A stretch of 64,000 bases of DNA from Xylophilus rhododendri (GTDB lineage: Bacteria; Pseudomonadota; Gammaproteobacteria; Burkholderiales; Burkholderiaceae_C), in NCBI RefSeq assembly GCF_009906855.1, contig NZ_CP047650.1, positions 3,224,001-3,288,000 of the forward strand, read 5' to 3'. This document shows, one piece after another, positions 1 through 9,844 of this stretch (position 1 is its first letter; every line of letters begins with the position of its first letter). The notes beneath the pieces are model-generated. The model made no database searches, was not told the origin of the DNA, and saw only the letters and a program-made list of their open reading frames with translations. Both the position numbers and the translations under genes were made by a program.

Positions 1-3000
1 GCTACCGCTACGACGCCCTCGGCCACCAGGTCCAGACCCTGTTCCCCACCATCACCGGCGACACGACGATCGAAGTCGTTCTTGAGGACGGCAGCCCCGG
101 GCGGATCCAGGGCGCATCCAGCACCGTCGCCTACAACCGCTTCGGCGAGGCCATCACCAACACCGACACCGCCGGCAATGTGAGCGCCAAGGCCTACGAC
201 AGCCTGGGCCGTGTGCGCTTCGACATCGATGCCCTGGGCTACGTCAGCGCCTACAGCTACGACACCTTCGGCAACGTGGCGGGCCTCACGCGCTACGCCA
301 ACGGCATCGGCATCGGCGATGGAAGACGCGACGCAACAGCCGTCAGCGCCGCCCTGCAGCACTCGGGCGCCGACCGCACCATCACCACGCAGTACGACCG
401 CAACGGCCGGGCAGTGCAGACCACCCAGCCGCAGGCCTGGGCCAGCACGGGTCTTCCCGGCGTCATCGGCAGCCTGCAAAGCGCCGTCACCCGCACCAGC
501 TACAACGCCTTCGGCGAAGCCGTCCTCACCAGCGCCTTGCTCGATGGCCCCAGCCAGCGCTGGGCCACGACCCGAGCCTTCTTCGACCATGCTGCGCGCC
601 AGACCGCCTCCATCGATGCCATGGGCTACGCCACGGCCACCGCCTACGACAGCTTCGGCAACGTGGTGCGGGTCACCGAATACGCCAGCTTCGGCGCCTC
701 CCAGGATGCCCAGGGCCGCTTCCTGCCGCCCGTCTCCAGCGTGGACGACCGCAGCACCGTCTTCACCTACGACGTCGCCCACCACCTCATCGGCCAGACC
801 CGCCTGGCCGCGCAGATCCACGAAGACGGCAGCCGCTCCGACCTCGCCACCCGCTACACCTATGACCTGCTCGGCCGCCAGACCTCCGTCGCCGACCCGC
901 TCGACCAGGTCACCTTCACCTACTACGACGCCTTCGGCTACATCCGCGCCACCGCCGGCCCCGCCACCGTCGTCAACGGCCGCGCCTTCATCCCCCTCAC
1001 CGAATACACCCGCGACAGCCTCGGCCAGGTCATCCGCCAGATCGAATACGCCGCCGGCGCCGAACAAGCCGACCTGCAGGGCTACCAGCGCCACGCCCCC
1101 GCCACCGGCGCGGACCCAGCCTACTTCGCCTTTCCGCAAACCGCCAACACCTTCGGATCGAGCTTCGACGGCTCCATCGTCGACCACGAGACCCACTACA
1201 CCTACGACCGCCTGGGCCACCTCACCGACCTCACCACCCCCGACGGCCAGCACCAGTACCGCGCCTACGACACCCGCGGCCAGCTCATACTGCAGTGGCA
1301 GAACGACGCTGGCCTGCTGCGCTACACCGAATACCGCTACGACGCCCTCGGCCGCCAGACCGCCGTCATCACCCCGAGTTCGGCCAGCACCATCGGCGGC
1401 GCACCGGGCCGCCAGCTCACCGGCCTGCTCTGGAACGCCTTCGGCGAACTCACCGCCCGCGGCACCTGGGCCGAGGGCAGTGCGGCGTCCTTCAGCGAGT
1501 TCTTCCAGTACGACAACGCCGGCCACCTCTGGCGCAGCAACGCGGGCGACGGCCAGACCACGGTGATGCTGTACGACCTGCTGGGCCGCCAGACCGCGCA
1601 GATCACCAGCGCCGGCAGCCTCGACCTGCTGCGCTCCTTCGGCGATGCGGGAAGCGTCGACGCCCAGGGCCACAACGGCCTGCGCCGCACCGACTTCGAA
1701 CTCGACGCCCTCGGCCGCGCCCTCGTCCAGCGTGAAGCCGCCCGCGCCAACCCCCAGCACACCGAGACCTACCGCCCCACCACCTTCAGAACCTTCGACC
1801 GCTGGGGCAACACCCTCAGCCAGAGCGACCCGCGCGACGCCCGCATCCTCACCCGCTTCGCCTACAACGCCGCCAACCAGCTCGTCCGCCAGGTCCAGCC
1901 CGACGCCGACGGCAACATCTCCGCGGCCAGCCCCCTCACCATCCTCGTCTACGACGCGCTGGGCCGGCAGGTCGCGCTCAACGACGCCAACGGCCACATC
2001 AGCCGCCAGGTCTGGGATGCCACGAACCACCTGCTGGCCGAAGTACACGCCGACGGCGGCGTCGTCCAGCACAGCTACGACGCCTTCGGCGACGAGACCC
2101 GCACCCAGGACGCCGAGAACTTCGTCACCCTCAGCGACTACGACCGCATGGGCCGGCTCACCTACCGCGAACATGTCGGCGACGGCCGCTTCCAGGTCGT
2201 CGTCGACGGTGCCGGCGCCCCCCAGCTCCAGCAGACCGGCAACAGCAGCTGGCAGCTCTTCGCCTACGACGCGGCCGGCCACCGCACGCTGCAGGTCGAC
2301 GGCGAAGGCGCCCTCACCCAGTACCGCTACGACGCCCGCGGCAACCTCGCCGCCACCATCGACGCCGACGGTTTTACGACCCGCAACGCCTACGACCTGC
2401 ACGACCGCCTCGCCGCCACCCAGGACCCCAACGGCGCCATCGCCACCTGGGCCTATGACGACTTCGGCCAGCTGCAGAGCCACACCGACATCGGCGGCGC
2501 CGGCTACTGGTTCCTGTACGACAGCGCAAGAGAACTCATCGCCCAGGGCAGCAGCCGCGGCGAGTCCATCGCCTACACCTACGACGCCGCCGGCCAGCTC
2601 GTGCGCATCGACGACGCTGGCACCGACCGCCACACCTACTACGAATACGACAGCGCCGGCCGCCACACCTACGAACAGGTGATGCAGGGCGGCGGCGGCT
2701 ACCAGGGCCAGGCACTCGCCTACGACAGCCTGGGCCGGCTGTCGCGCGTGAGCAGCTTCGACGGCGTGAACATCGCCATGGCCTACGACGCCGTCGGCAA
2801 CAAGATCTTCCAGTCCACCGGCTACCCCGGCGGCGGCCAGGCCGCCTGGTTCGCCTACGACGCCATGAACCGGCAGATCCTCTCGGACGGCGCAGTCGAC
2901 GGCAACGCGCAGAACCTGGCCAACATCACCGTCAACCGCGGCCACATCCTGGCCTACGACCACAACGGCAACCGCATCCAGGACACCTCCTGGGGCCAGC

Positions 3001-6000
3001 GGGTGGTGGCGCAGTACGCCCAGCATGTGGACGAGTCCGGCACCCCGGTGGGCCCGGTCGGCTTTACCGGCTACCAGGCCTACGCGGGCCCCGTCACCCA
3101 TTACTACGGCTACGACAGCGCCAACCGCCTGTCGGGCGTGGCGGTCGAGGCCTATGCCGATGTGTTCACCACCCTCGACGAGTCCGGCCGGGCGATCTCC
3201 GTCAGCGGCATCGAACCGATCCCGCTGGGCCGTTCGCAGGCCGTCTTCATCGACAGGCGCTACTACGACAACGCCGGCCGCCTGGCGCAGAGCGGCCCCG
3301 GCGGCACCGTGCCGGCCGCCTACCTCGCCGCCCTGGCCATCGCCAACCCCGGCACCGTCGGCACCAGCACCCTGCAGAACCGCTACGACCCCGCCGGCCG
3401 TCTGGAGTGGCAGCGCACCGTCGACGAGACCAGGCCCATCCCCGACGCCGCGCGCACCCGCGACACCTGGTTCGTGCACGCCGTCGACATCACCGAGCAG
3501 GTCCTCACCGGCCACGACGAGTCCGGCGTGCCGACCTACCAGACGGTCACCCGCACCGACAGCAGCACCGGCTACGACCCCGCCGGCAACCTGATCTACA
3601 GCCGCAGCGTGCAGGTCATCCCGGACGAGGGCACCATCGTCACCGACACCGTCACCGGCCTGGAGCGGGCCGAGGGCTACCGGCAGGCCTTCCAGCACAC
3701 CTTCAGCCGCAACGCGAACTCCGGCAACCACCAGGAGGCGCGGGTCAGCCAGTACTACGACGCCGACGGGTTCCTGAGCAGCATCACCGACAGCAGCAGT
3801 GCGCAGGGCAACCGGCAGATCTACACCGATGCCAATGGCGTGGTTCTGCTCAACGTGCAGAACGGCACGTACCTGCGCCAGTTGGTGGTCAACGGCGAGG
3901 TTCTCGGGGTGTATGGCGCAGGCGTCGACCCGCACAACCCGAGCGCGGGCAACGGCAACCTGAACTTCGTCTCGCAAGCCGACTTCAACCTTGGCTACAA
4001 ACCGGTCACGGCAAGCTATCCCGAAACCAGCACCGGGCAGTACACGGTCCGCGGCGGCGACACCCTCCGAAGCATCGCCCAGTCGGCCTACGGAGATGCC
4101 GACCTCTGGTACCAGATCGCCCTGGCCAACGGGCTGGAGGGCGACAGCGATCTAAGGATCGGCGCCAGCCTCACCATCCCGACGCAGATCGCCGGCACGC
4201 ACAACAGCGCCGGCACCTTCAGTCCCTACGACCCGAGCCGTGTGGTGGGCTCGACGAGTCCGGTGAACCTGCCGATCCCGCTGGGCAACCACCCGAGCGG
4301 TGGTGGTGGGTGCGGGGGTGTGGGCAAGATCATCACGGTGGTGGTCGCCGTGGTGGCGACGTACATCACCGTGGGTGCCACCGCGGAATACCTGGCGTTC
4401 ACGCTGGAAACGGGCTTTGCCGCCACAGCCGCAGCCAGCGCCGCCATCGCAGCTGCAGCCGGCTCGATTGCGAGCCAAGTGGTTGGCAATCTCACCGGGG
4501 TACAGGACGGCTTCAGCTGGCAGGCCGTCGCGCTCAGCGCGATCAGTGCCGGGGTGGGGCAGAGCGTAGCCGAGCTGATACCGGCCGCGGGCGGGCCGAT
4601 CACGACGGCGATGGCCCGGCAAGCCGCGGCCAGCATGCTGATCCAGGGCGCCGCAGTAGCCCTGGGTGCGCAGAAGAGCTTCAGCTGGACCCAGGTGGCC
4701 GCATCTGCTGCGGGGGCTGGCGTTGGCGCGGGACTCAACTCAGCCATGAGCAACAACCCAATGACCGACTTCGATTGGGTCAATCGTTCGTTGTCGGCTA
4801 CGGCTGCGTCGGCCACCACGGCTGTGATGCACGGTGGCAGGGTATCGATTACGCAAGTTGCGGTGGATGCGTTTGGAAATGTGCTGGCTAATGGGTTGGC
4901 CGAAGTCAACACCCAGAGTTCCAAAAGTATTGCTCGCGGTGACTCTTTAAGCGCGCTCTTGGTGTTGAACGACAACTTCAGCGGAGAGGACACTACCGGT
5001 AATTTTTCAGTGGTCAACGATCGTTTTTCCGGACTGAAATCTGGGATAACACATGACGTTATTGATTCGCCCAACGTGACCGGCAGCGAGGCGTTTGACT
5101 TTATGTATGATTCTCGCAACGGCAGCGATATCGCCAGCGACAATTACAACGGCAGTCGTCGCACAGCCTTCGTGGGTATGGGGCAGGGGCCACTCGCTGC
5201 GTTGGCGGAAATAGGGCTTGACCAAGCGCAGCGGCTTGCAGCATACGGGTATTTGCTGAGTACTGGGCAGGTTCAACTCAGCCATAAAGGCGTGTCGATG
5301 GTGCAGCCGGGTCAAGAACTCCATATTGATCTTGACAACGCGAACGAAACGAATTTGGCTATGGCCGCAATTGTCCAGGAAAATACTGCTAGAGCAGCAA
5401 GGTCAACTATTTTCGATTTCGAACCGGTTTCTTACTCTAACTCCCAGTTTCCATCCTTAAATAATTTCAATAATATTGATCCGCTATTGAGTACCGGTCA
5501 CAGTGTCCATGCAGGCGTCACTCAGAATTCCAACGACAAGACAGAAAGCCAAAGCATTCACCAGAAATTAATGGAGGAACGCTACGGGTGGATATTTGAC
5601 GGAGGCAGCTTTTATGTGCCCGATCGTTTGTCGCTGAATGCTGCTGCAACCCATTTTATGCAGGGGAACGGCGAGTTGGTTAAAGTTCGTGGCGACACGG
5701 TAAACTTGAACTATATAGAGCCAGAAAAAATTGACGCCGTCCTACAGGCTCAAATTAATACACGTGGCAAACCACAAACGTCACTAACAGCGTCTTGGGG
5801 TGGAGGCATGCGCGGCGCCGCCTTGGAAGATCGTTATGTTTACGGTAGTGTTACAGCGAATCCAGACGGCAAGGGCGGGTTGCTTCTCCGCGACAACTAC
5901 GATTTTGAAAGCCATAGTCAATCAGGGGAGTTTTTGCGTAATGTTGCGACTGCTGGCGGAGACATGATGAATCGATTTATTGGCGGAAAATTTGGCAACG

Positions 6001-6080
6001 GCAGTCCGCTGAATTTTTTCACTCGGGGGACGCCATTTAAAATTGAGTTCATAGGCTCGACGCCAAAACCAGGAAAATAA
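1..6080 (+). CDS. YD/RHS-repeat polymorphic toxin with LysM domain (5' partial)
   Basis: The reading frame is open from base 3 with no start in the window, so the N-terminus lies upstream. More than 1200 residues are YD repeats of the YDxxGR type, which in RHS proteins form a hollow shell around the toxin. They are followed by a LysM domain (about 4038-4185, core YTVRGGDTLRSIA), a Gly/Cys-rich stretch and a hydrophobic segment (4290-4390). Next come alternating Ala/Gly-rich linker sequences, then a tip from about 4890 with much lower GC. I see no canonical DPxG-type RHS end motif before the tip. The tip (about 390 residues) is not recognised. LysM suggests peptidoglycan binding. The next gene is 5 bp downstream and may encode immunity. 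Role in contact-dependent competition is inferred from the family. Confidence 0.9.
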   Translation, partial: YRYDALGHQVQTLFPTITGDTTIEVVLEDGSPGRIQGASSTVAYNRFGEAITNTDTAGNVSAKAYDSLGRVRFDIDALGYVSAYSYDTFGNVAGLTRYANGIGIGDGRRDATAVSAALQHSGADRTITTQYDRNGRAVQTTQPQAWASTGLPGVIGSLQSAVTRTSYNAFGEAVLTSALLDGPSQRWATTRAFFDHAARQTASIDAMGYATATAYDSFGNVVRVTEYASFGASQDAQGRFLPPVSSVDDRSTVFTYDVAHHLIGQTRLAAQIHEDGSRSDLATRYTYDLLGRQTSVADPLDQVTFTYYDAFGYIRATAGPATVVNGRAFIPLTEYTRDSLGQVIRQIEYAAGAEQADLQGYQRHAPATGADPAYFAFPQTANTFGSSFDGSIVDHETHYTYDRLGHLTDLTTPDGQHQYRAYDTRGQLILQWQNDAGLLRYTEYRYDALGRQTAVITPSSASTIGGAPGRQLTGLLWNAFGELTARGTWAEGSAASFSEFFQYDNAGHLWRSNAGDGQTTVMLYDLLGRQTAQITSAGSLDLLRSFGDAGSVDAQGHNGLRRTDFELDALGRALVQREAARANPQHTETYRPTTFRTFDRWGNTLSQSDPRDARILTRFAYNAANQLVRQVQPDADGNISAASPLTILVYDALGRQVALNDANGHISRQVWDATNHLLAEVHADGGVVQHSYDAFGDETRTQDAENFVTLSDYDRMGRLTYREHVGDGRFQVVVDGAGAPQLQQTGNSSWQLFAYDAAGHRTLQVDGEGALTQYRYDARGNLAATIDADGFTTRNAYDLHDRLAATQDPNGAIATWAYDDFGQLQSHTDIGGAGYWFLYDSARELIAQGSSRGESIAYTYDAAGQLVRIDDAGTDRHTYYEYDSAGRHTYEQVMQGGGGYQGQALAYDSLGRLSRVSSFDGVNIAMAYDAVGNKIFQSTGYPGGGQAAWFAYDAMNRQILSDGAVDGNAQNLANITVNRGHILAYDHNGNRIQDTSWGQRVVAQYAQHVDESGTPVGPVGFTGYQAYAGPVTHYYGYDSANRLSGVAVEAYADVFTTLDESGRAISVSGIEPIPLGRSQAVFIDRRYYDNAGRLAQSGPGGTVPAAYLAALAIANPGTVGTSTLQNRYDPAGRLEWQRTVDETRPIPDAARTRDTWFVHAVDITEQVLTGHDESGVPTYQTVTRTDSSTGYDPAGNLIYSRSVQVIPDEGTIVTDTVTGLERAEGYRQAFQHTFSRNANSGNHQEARVSQYYDADGFLSSITDSSSAQGNRQIYTDANGVVLLNVQNGTYLRQLVVNGEVLGVYGAGVDPHNPSAGNGNLNFVSQADFNLGYKPVTASYPETSTGQYTVRGGDTLRSIAQSAYGDADLWYQIALANGLEGDSDLRIGASLTIPTQIAGTHNSAGTFSPYDPSRVVGSTSPVNLPIPLGNHPSGGGGCGGVGKIITVVVAVVATYITVGATAEYLAFTLETGFAATAAASAAIAAAAGSIASQVVGNLTGVQDGFSWQAVALSAISAGVGQSVAELIPAAGGPITTAMARQAAASMLIQGAAVALGAQKSFSWTQVAASAAGAGVGAGLNSAMSNNPMTDFDWVNRSLSATAASATTAVMHGGRVSITQVAVDAFGNVLANGLAEVNTQSSKSIARGDSLSALLVLNDNFSGEDTTGNFSVVNDRFSGLKSGITHDVIDSPNVTGSEAFDFMYDSRNGSDIASDNYNGSRRTAFVGMGQGPLAALAEIGLDQAQRLAAYGYLLSTGQVQLSHKGVSMVQPGQELHIDLDNANETNLAMAAIVQENTARAARSTIFDFEPVSYSNSQFPSLNNFNNIDPLLSTGHSVHAGVTQNSNDKTESQSIHQKLMEERYGWIFDGGSFYVPDRLSLNAAATHFMQGNGELVKVRGDTVNLNYIEPEKIDAVLQAQINTRGKPQTSLTASWGGGMRGAALEDRYVYGSVTANPDGKGGLLLRDNYDFESHSQSGEFLRNVATAGGDMMNRFIGGKFGNGSPLNFFTRGTPFKIEFIGSTPKPGK
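3486..4360 (+). repeat. 875-bp direct repeat, copy A (RHS/LysM region)
   Basis: Near-identical to 6850-7724 at a constant offset of 3364 bp, with no indel at the two ends compared. It encodes the last YD repeats, the LysM domain and the Gly-rich hydrophobic linker. Such a block would allow recombination that swaps the downstream toxin tip. Confidence 0.95.
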
Positions 6081-6085
6081 CGGCA

Positions 6086-6493
6086 ATGATTAAAAAAGAA
6101 ATGTTAATTAAATGTATTTGTTGGGCATGGCGATTGATTGTTGTGATGCCTGTTTTGCTTGTTGTGATGGCTTTTGTCTGGTATTTGCTAGCAGCTTATG
6201 ATCGCCAAGGTCTAAATCGAAAGGTAGCCCATGCGCGCGCAACGAATTTAATGATCAATCTATGTAAGGATAATTGCGAAAAATTAGGGATTCAACCTGT
6301 TGATTTGAAAGAGCGTGCCAGCCCCTCCGGCATGCTGACAGACTACGAGCTAGCATTAAAAGCTGAAGATTTACAAAAAAAATACATGTTCAGCTGGCTA
6401 TCGAAAAATGGAGTCGAACTAAATATTATGGTCTGGGATAACGGGTTGTACGTTGACTCCCAATATTCGTGGGATGTGTCCGCCCAACATTAG
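6086..6493 (+). CDS. Small membrane protein, candidate immunity to the first RHS tip
   Basis: 135 residues, starting 5 bp after the toxin stop. The N-terminus has one hydrophobic segment (about residues 13-35, LIVVMPVLLVVMAFVWYLL), followed by a soluble domain of about 95 residues with Lys-, Asp- and Cys-rich stretches. Base composition is AT-rich, like the toxin tip and unlike the RHS core. No family is recognised. Position directly behind a variable tip is the usual place of a cognate immunity gene; a single membrane anchor would fit protection against a toxin acting at or in the envelope. Function is inferred from context only. Confidence 0.6.
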   Translation: MIKKEMLIKCICWAWRLIVVMPVLLVVMAFVWYLLAAYDRQGLNRKVAHARATNLMINLCKDNCEKLGIQPVDLKERASPSGMLTDYELALKAEDLQKKYMFSWLSKNGVELNIMVWDNGLYVDSQYSWDVSAQH

Positions 6494-6585
6494 GATCAAA
6501 GACTCCTGAATCTTGACCCGCTTCGCCGACACCCAGCTCGCCCAGCAAATCCAGCCCGACACCAACGGCCGTACCAGCCGCCCAG

Positions 6586-9393
6586 GTGTGGAATGCCGGC
6601 GATCACGTCCTCACCGAGATCCACGCCGACGGCGACACCGTCGAACACCGCTACGACGCCTTCGGCGACGAGACCCGCACCCAGGACGCCGAGAACTTCG
6701 TCACCCTCAGCGACTACGACCGCGGCACCAGCACCGCCGACAACATCTACGACCCCGCCGGCCGCCTGCTGTGGCAGCGCACTGTCGATGAAACCAAGGC
6801 CAGGAACGACGCCTTGCGTGTCCGCGACACCGCCTTCTCCCACGGCATAGACACCACCGAGCAGGTCCTCACCGGCCACGACGAGTCCGGCGTGCCGACC
6901 TACCAGACGGTCACCCGCACCGACAGCAGCACCGGCTACGACCCCGCCGGCAACCTGATCTACAGCCGCAGCGTGCAGGTCATCCCGGACGAGGGCACCA
7001 TCGTCACCGACACCGTCACCGGCCTGGAGCGGGCCGAGGGCTACCGGCAGGCCTTCCAGCACACCTTCAGCCGCAACGCGAACTCCGGCAACCACCAGGA
7101 AGCGCGGGTCAGCCAGTACTACGACGCCGACGGCTTCCTCGCCAGCATCAACGACAGCAGCAGTGCGCAGGGCAACCGGCAGATCTACACCGATGCCAAT
7201 GGCGTGGTCCTGCTCAACGTGCAGAACGGCACCTACCTGCGCCAGTTGGTGGTCAATGGCGAGGTCCTCGGGGTGTATGGCGCAGGCGTCGATCCGCACA
7301 ACCCGAGCGCGGGCAACGGCAACCTGAACTTCGTCTCGCAAGCCGACTTCAACCTTGGCTACAAGCCGGTCACGGCGAGTTACCCGGAGGCCAGCACCGT
7401 GCAGTACACGGTCCGCGGCGGCGACACCCTCCGAAGCATCGCCCAGGCGGCCTACGGCGATGCCGACCTCTGGTACCAGATCGCCCTGGCCAACGGGCTG
7501 GAAGGCGACAGCGATCTCAGGATTGGCGCCAGCCTCACCATCCCGACCCAGATCGCGGGCACGCACAACAGCGCCGGCACCTTCAGTCCCTACGACCCGA
7601 GCCGTGTGGTGGGCTCGACGAGTCCGGTGAACCTGCCGATCCCGCTGGGCAACCACCCGAGCGGTGGTGGTGGGTGCGGGGGTGTGGGCAGGATCATCAC
7701 GGTGGTGGTCGCCGTGGTGGCGACGGTGTATCTGGGACCTATTGCAGGCAACCTGATTGGTCAGGTGGTCGGCAACATCACCGGCGTGCAGCATGGAATC
7801 AGCTGGAACAGCGTCGCCATTGCAGACATCACAGCAGGAATAGGCGCGCAGTTCACGCAGGGCGCGGGTGCTGTCATCAACACGGGCAGCACTGCTGCCG
7901 ATGCCTTCATCGCGCAAGCAGCGACCAATACTATCGCGCAGGGCATCTCCGTAGCGCTGGGACTGCAGAAAGACTTCAGCTGGATGCAGGTCGCGGCATC
8001 CGCTGCAGGTGCCGCCGTGGGGGCCGGCGTGAACTCGGCCTTGCACTACAACGCATCGACCAGCTTTGACTGGATCAAGAGTTCCTTGTCTGCAACGGCC
8101 GCGTCCGCCACAACGGCTGTGATGCATGGCGGCAGGGTGTCGATCACGCAAGTCGCTGTGGATGCGTTTGGGAATGTGCTGGGTAGCCGCCTGGCGGCCA
8201 CTGCGAGTAGCGGCTCGGACATGAGCCCGTACAGCCTGGCGAGCGCATCCGATGCATCGGGCCAGGGCATGGGTCTGATGCCTGGCGCGGGCGGATTGGG
8301 TTTGGGTGATGTCAATAGCGGCGTGGCTGGCAGCGGCACGGGACTCAATGGGTCTGACGTACAGGATGACCTGTATGTAGCCCGCAATGGGCTGGGCATC
8401 GTGAGCAATGTGCAGATATCCACTGCTGGGGACGACGCATCTGCAGCCATCAATGACGGCCGAAGCATGTTTGCGGAGGTCCGGAGCGCGATATCCACTC
8501 CGGTTGCAATGGGCAGCGCTGTCGGCACACCGCTGCCGAGCAGCCCGTATCACTGGGTTTCTGCATCGATTGGCTCAGATGGGCAGACGGTTGCCGCGCA
8601 CTGGTCAGACGATGGCAGTAATCCGGCATTCTTGGCCGGGATGATCCCCACTTCTGGGTATCCTGCCGCTCCGCCGCCAACCCCAAGGCTGACGGGTGTG
8701 CTTGGGGCCGCGGCAGACTGGCTGGACTACTCAGAGCCGGGCAAGGCGTTGCAAGGAATCATGCCTGGCGAGTCCTTCGTGGCGGGCGGAGCCAAGGCCA
8801 CCATGTTGTTCCTGGCTGGGCACATCGGTGTTGGCGACGTTGGCAAGGCTGCGCAGGTCGCCGACAATTTGCTGAGAATTGGAAACTCCGAAAAAATAGG
8901 CGCGTTTTACAACGTGTCCTCGGAAGGCTTGCGTGGAGAAGTTCCGCTGATGCTAGAACAGCGGGCGCAAATCCAAAGTTATCTATCCAAATTCAATATG
9001 GACGATGTAACCGTTAGATGGGTTGATGACCGAAATTTGAATACGGCTTATGGAAACATCTTCGGCGAGCGAATACTTAATATCGGTTCAGACGTTGTTC
9101 CGGGGAATCTAGCCGTGGGAACCTTGACAGCAAATTCACGTGTCAGCATCAACGCTACCTTGGCACACGAATTGGTGGGGCACATGGAAGCCGGAATGGC
9201 GGGATATACGCAGGACCTTTTGTATTTAGAAGAAGCGCAAGCCAGTATTCGCGCCGCTCGCTTTGGTCCGGACCTTACTTCGACTGAAAGGTTTACCCTC
9301 TTGCGGGATGCTATTACCCGGCTGCAGAGTGTGCCCGGCGGCCCCGTGAAAATTAGGGATGTCAAGGCCTCACTCTACATTCAGCATCGTTAA
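6586..9393 (+). CDS. Displaced RHS C-terminal cassette with zincin-like (HExxH) toxin tip
   Basis: 935 codons from an ATG with no visible ribosome-binding site. Homology to the main RHS gene begins earlier, at about 6513, but is broken by a one-base insertion near 6570. The YD core is collapsed: the block after SDYDR jumps straight to a later repeat of the main gene. The LysM domain (about 7399-7545) and hydrophobic linker are kept. After a shared pre-toxin linker (to about 8870) the tip is unique, AT-richer, and contains HELVGH (9166-9183) followed by EEAQA (from 9229). This pattern resembles gluzincin-like metallopeptidases, and a secreted protease toxin is plausible. It probably serves as a silent tip donor, or is expressed by recombination or read-through. 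Confidence 0.75.
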   Translation: MWNAGDHVLTEIHADGDTVEHRYDAFGDETRTQDAENFVTLSDYDRGTSTADNIYDPAGRLLWQRTVDETKARNDALRVRDTAFSHGIDTTEQVLTGHDESGVPTYQTVTRTDSSTGYDPAGNLIYSRSVQVIPDEGTIVTDTVTGLERAEGYRQAFQHTFSRNANSGNHQEARVSQYYDADGFLASINDSSSAQGNRQIYTDANGVVLLNVQNGTYLRQLVVNGEVLGVYGAGVDPHNPSAGNGNLNFVSQADFNLGYKPVTASYPEASTVQYTVRGGDTLRSIAQAAYGDADLWYQIALANGLEGDSDLRIGASLTIPTQIAGTHNSAGTFSPYDPSRVVGSTSPVNLPIPLGNHPSGGGGCGGVGRIITVVVAVVATVYLGPIAGNLIGQVVGNITGVQHGISWNSVAIADITAGIGAQFTQGAGAVINTGSTAADAFIAQAATNTIAQGISVALGLQKDFSWMQVAASAAGAAVGAGVNSALHYNASTSFDWIKSSLSATAASATTAVMHGGRVSITQVAVDAFGNVLGSRLAATASSGSDMSPYSLASASDASGQGMGLMPGAGGLGLGDVNSGVAGSGTGLNGSDVQDDLYVARNGLGIVSNVQISTAGDDASAAINDGRSMFAEVRSAISTPVAMGSAVGTPLPSSPYHWVSASIGSDGQTVAAHWSDDGSNPAFLAGMIPTSGYPAAPPPTPRLTGVLGAAADWLDYSEPGKALQGIMPGESFVAGGAKATMLFLAGHIGVGDVGKAAQVADNLLRIGNSEKIGAFYNVSSEGLRGEVPLMLEQRAQIQSYLSKFNMDDVTVRWVDDRNLNTAYGNIFGERILNIGSDVVPGNLAVGTLTANSRVSINATLAHELVGHMEAGMAGYTQDLLYLEEAQASIRAARFGPDLTSTERFTLLRDAITRLQSVPGGPVKIRDVKASLYIQHR
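6850..7724 (+). repeat. 875-bp direct repeat, copy B
   Basis: Second copy of 3486-4360, differing only by scattered substitutions. It places the same LysM and linker coding sequence ahead of a different toxin tip. Confidence 0.95.
8325..8870 (+). repeat. Pre-toxin linker repeat, copy 1 (about 540 bp)
   Basis: Closely matches 11250-11793 (offset 2925, then 2923 after a 2-base deletion in the second copy). It encodes the shared linker immediately before two different toxin tips; similarity stops near the motif AAQVAD. Confidence 0.9.
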
Positions 9394-9404
9394 GGAAGTA
9401 AATT

Positions 9405-9713
9405 ATGGAACTTATGATCGTGAAGGATGTGATGCTCGCTAAAAGTGGTCAAACCATTCTTACAGGGCCTTTGTTATTAAAAACGTTCTCGCGGCGGAGT
9501 GAGATCGAACGCTTCTTCGGATCGAGTGTGAAGGTGTCAAGCATCAGCGGCGAGCATGCGCCCGTGCCGGTACTGGGTTTTTCGATAAGTCAAGCAATGT
9601 CCGGAACTTGGCAGGTTAGCTTGGCAATTGCTTACCCGGGGGGAATTCATGAAATATCTCTCAACAGTTTGGTTGTTAATGATGAGGCGATTCAGAGCGA
9701 AAAAACAGCTTAA
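9405..9713 (+). CDS. Candidate immunity protein for the HExxH toxin
   Basis: 102 residues, soluble, no signal peptide or membrane segment. The ATG lies 11 bp after the toxin stop and has a good ribosome-binding site (AAGGAAG, 9392-9398). Its central part (ISQAMSGTWQVSLAI) recurs as a broken remnant near 10868-10965, so the family has been present more than once at this locus. No named family is recognised. Tight coupling to the tip and low GC support a cognate immunity role, which is inference. Confidence 0.6.
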   Translation: MELMIVKDVMLAKSGQTILTGPLLLKTFSRRSEIERFFGSSVKVSSISGEHAPVPVLGFSISQAMSGTWQVSLAIAYPGGIHEISLNSLVVNDEAIQSEKTA

Positions 9714-9844
9714 AAAACAAACTCATTGAAAACACGTGTGTGCTTGCAGTCCTGCCGAACTGGCATTCGAGTGCCAGCCAATCTGCGTAGTTTTTGGAGT
9801 TCCATATCGGCGGCTCCAAAACTCTCCTATTCAGTGCGATCGCG

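Noticed and set aside
6496..8553. 685-codon frame on the - strand over the second RHS cassette
   Set aside because: It is a shadow of GC-rich repeat coding sequence; composition is His/Arg/Gly-rich, with no recognisable domain, and the + strand frame matches the main RHS protein.
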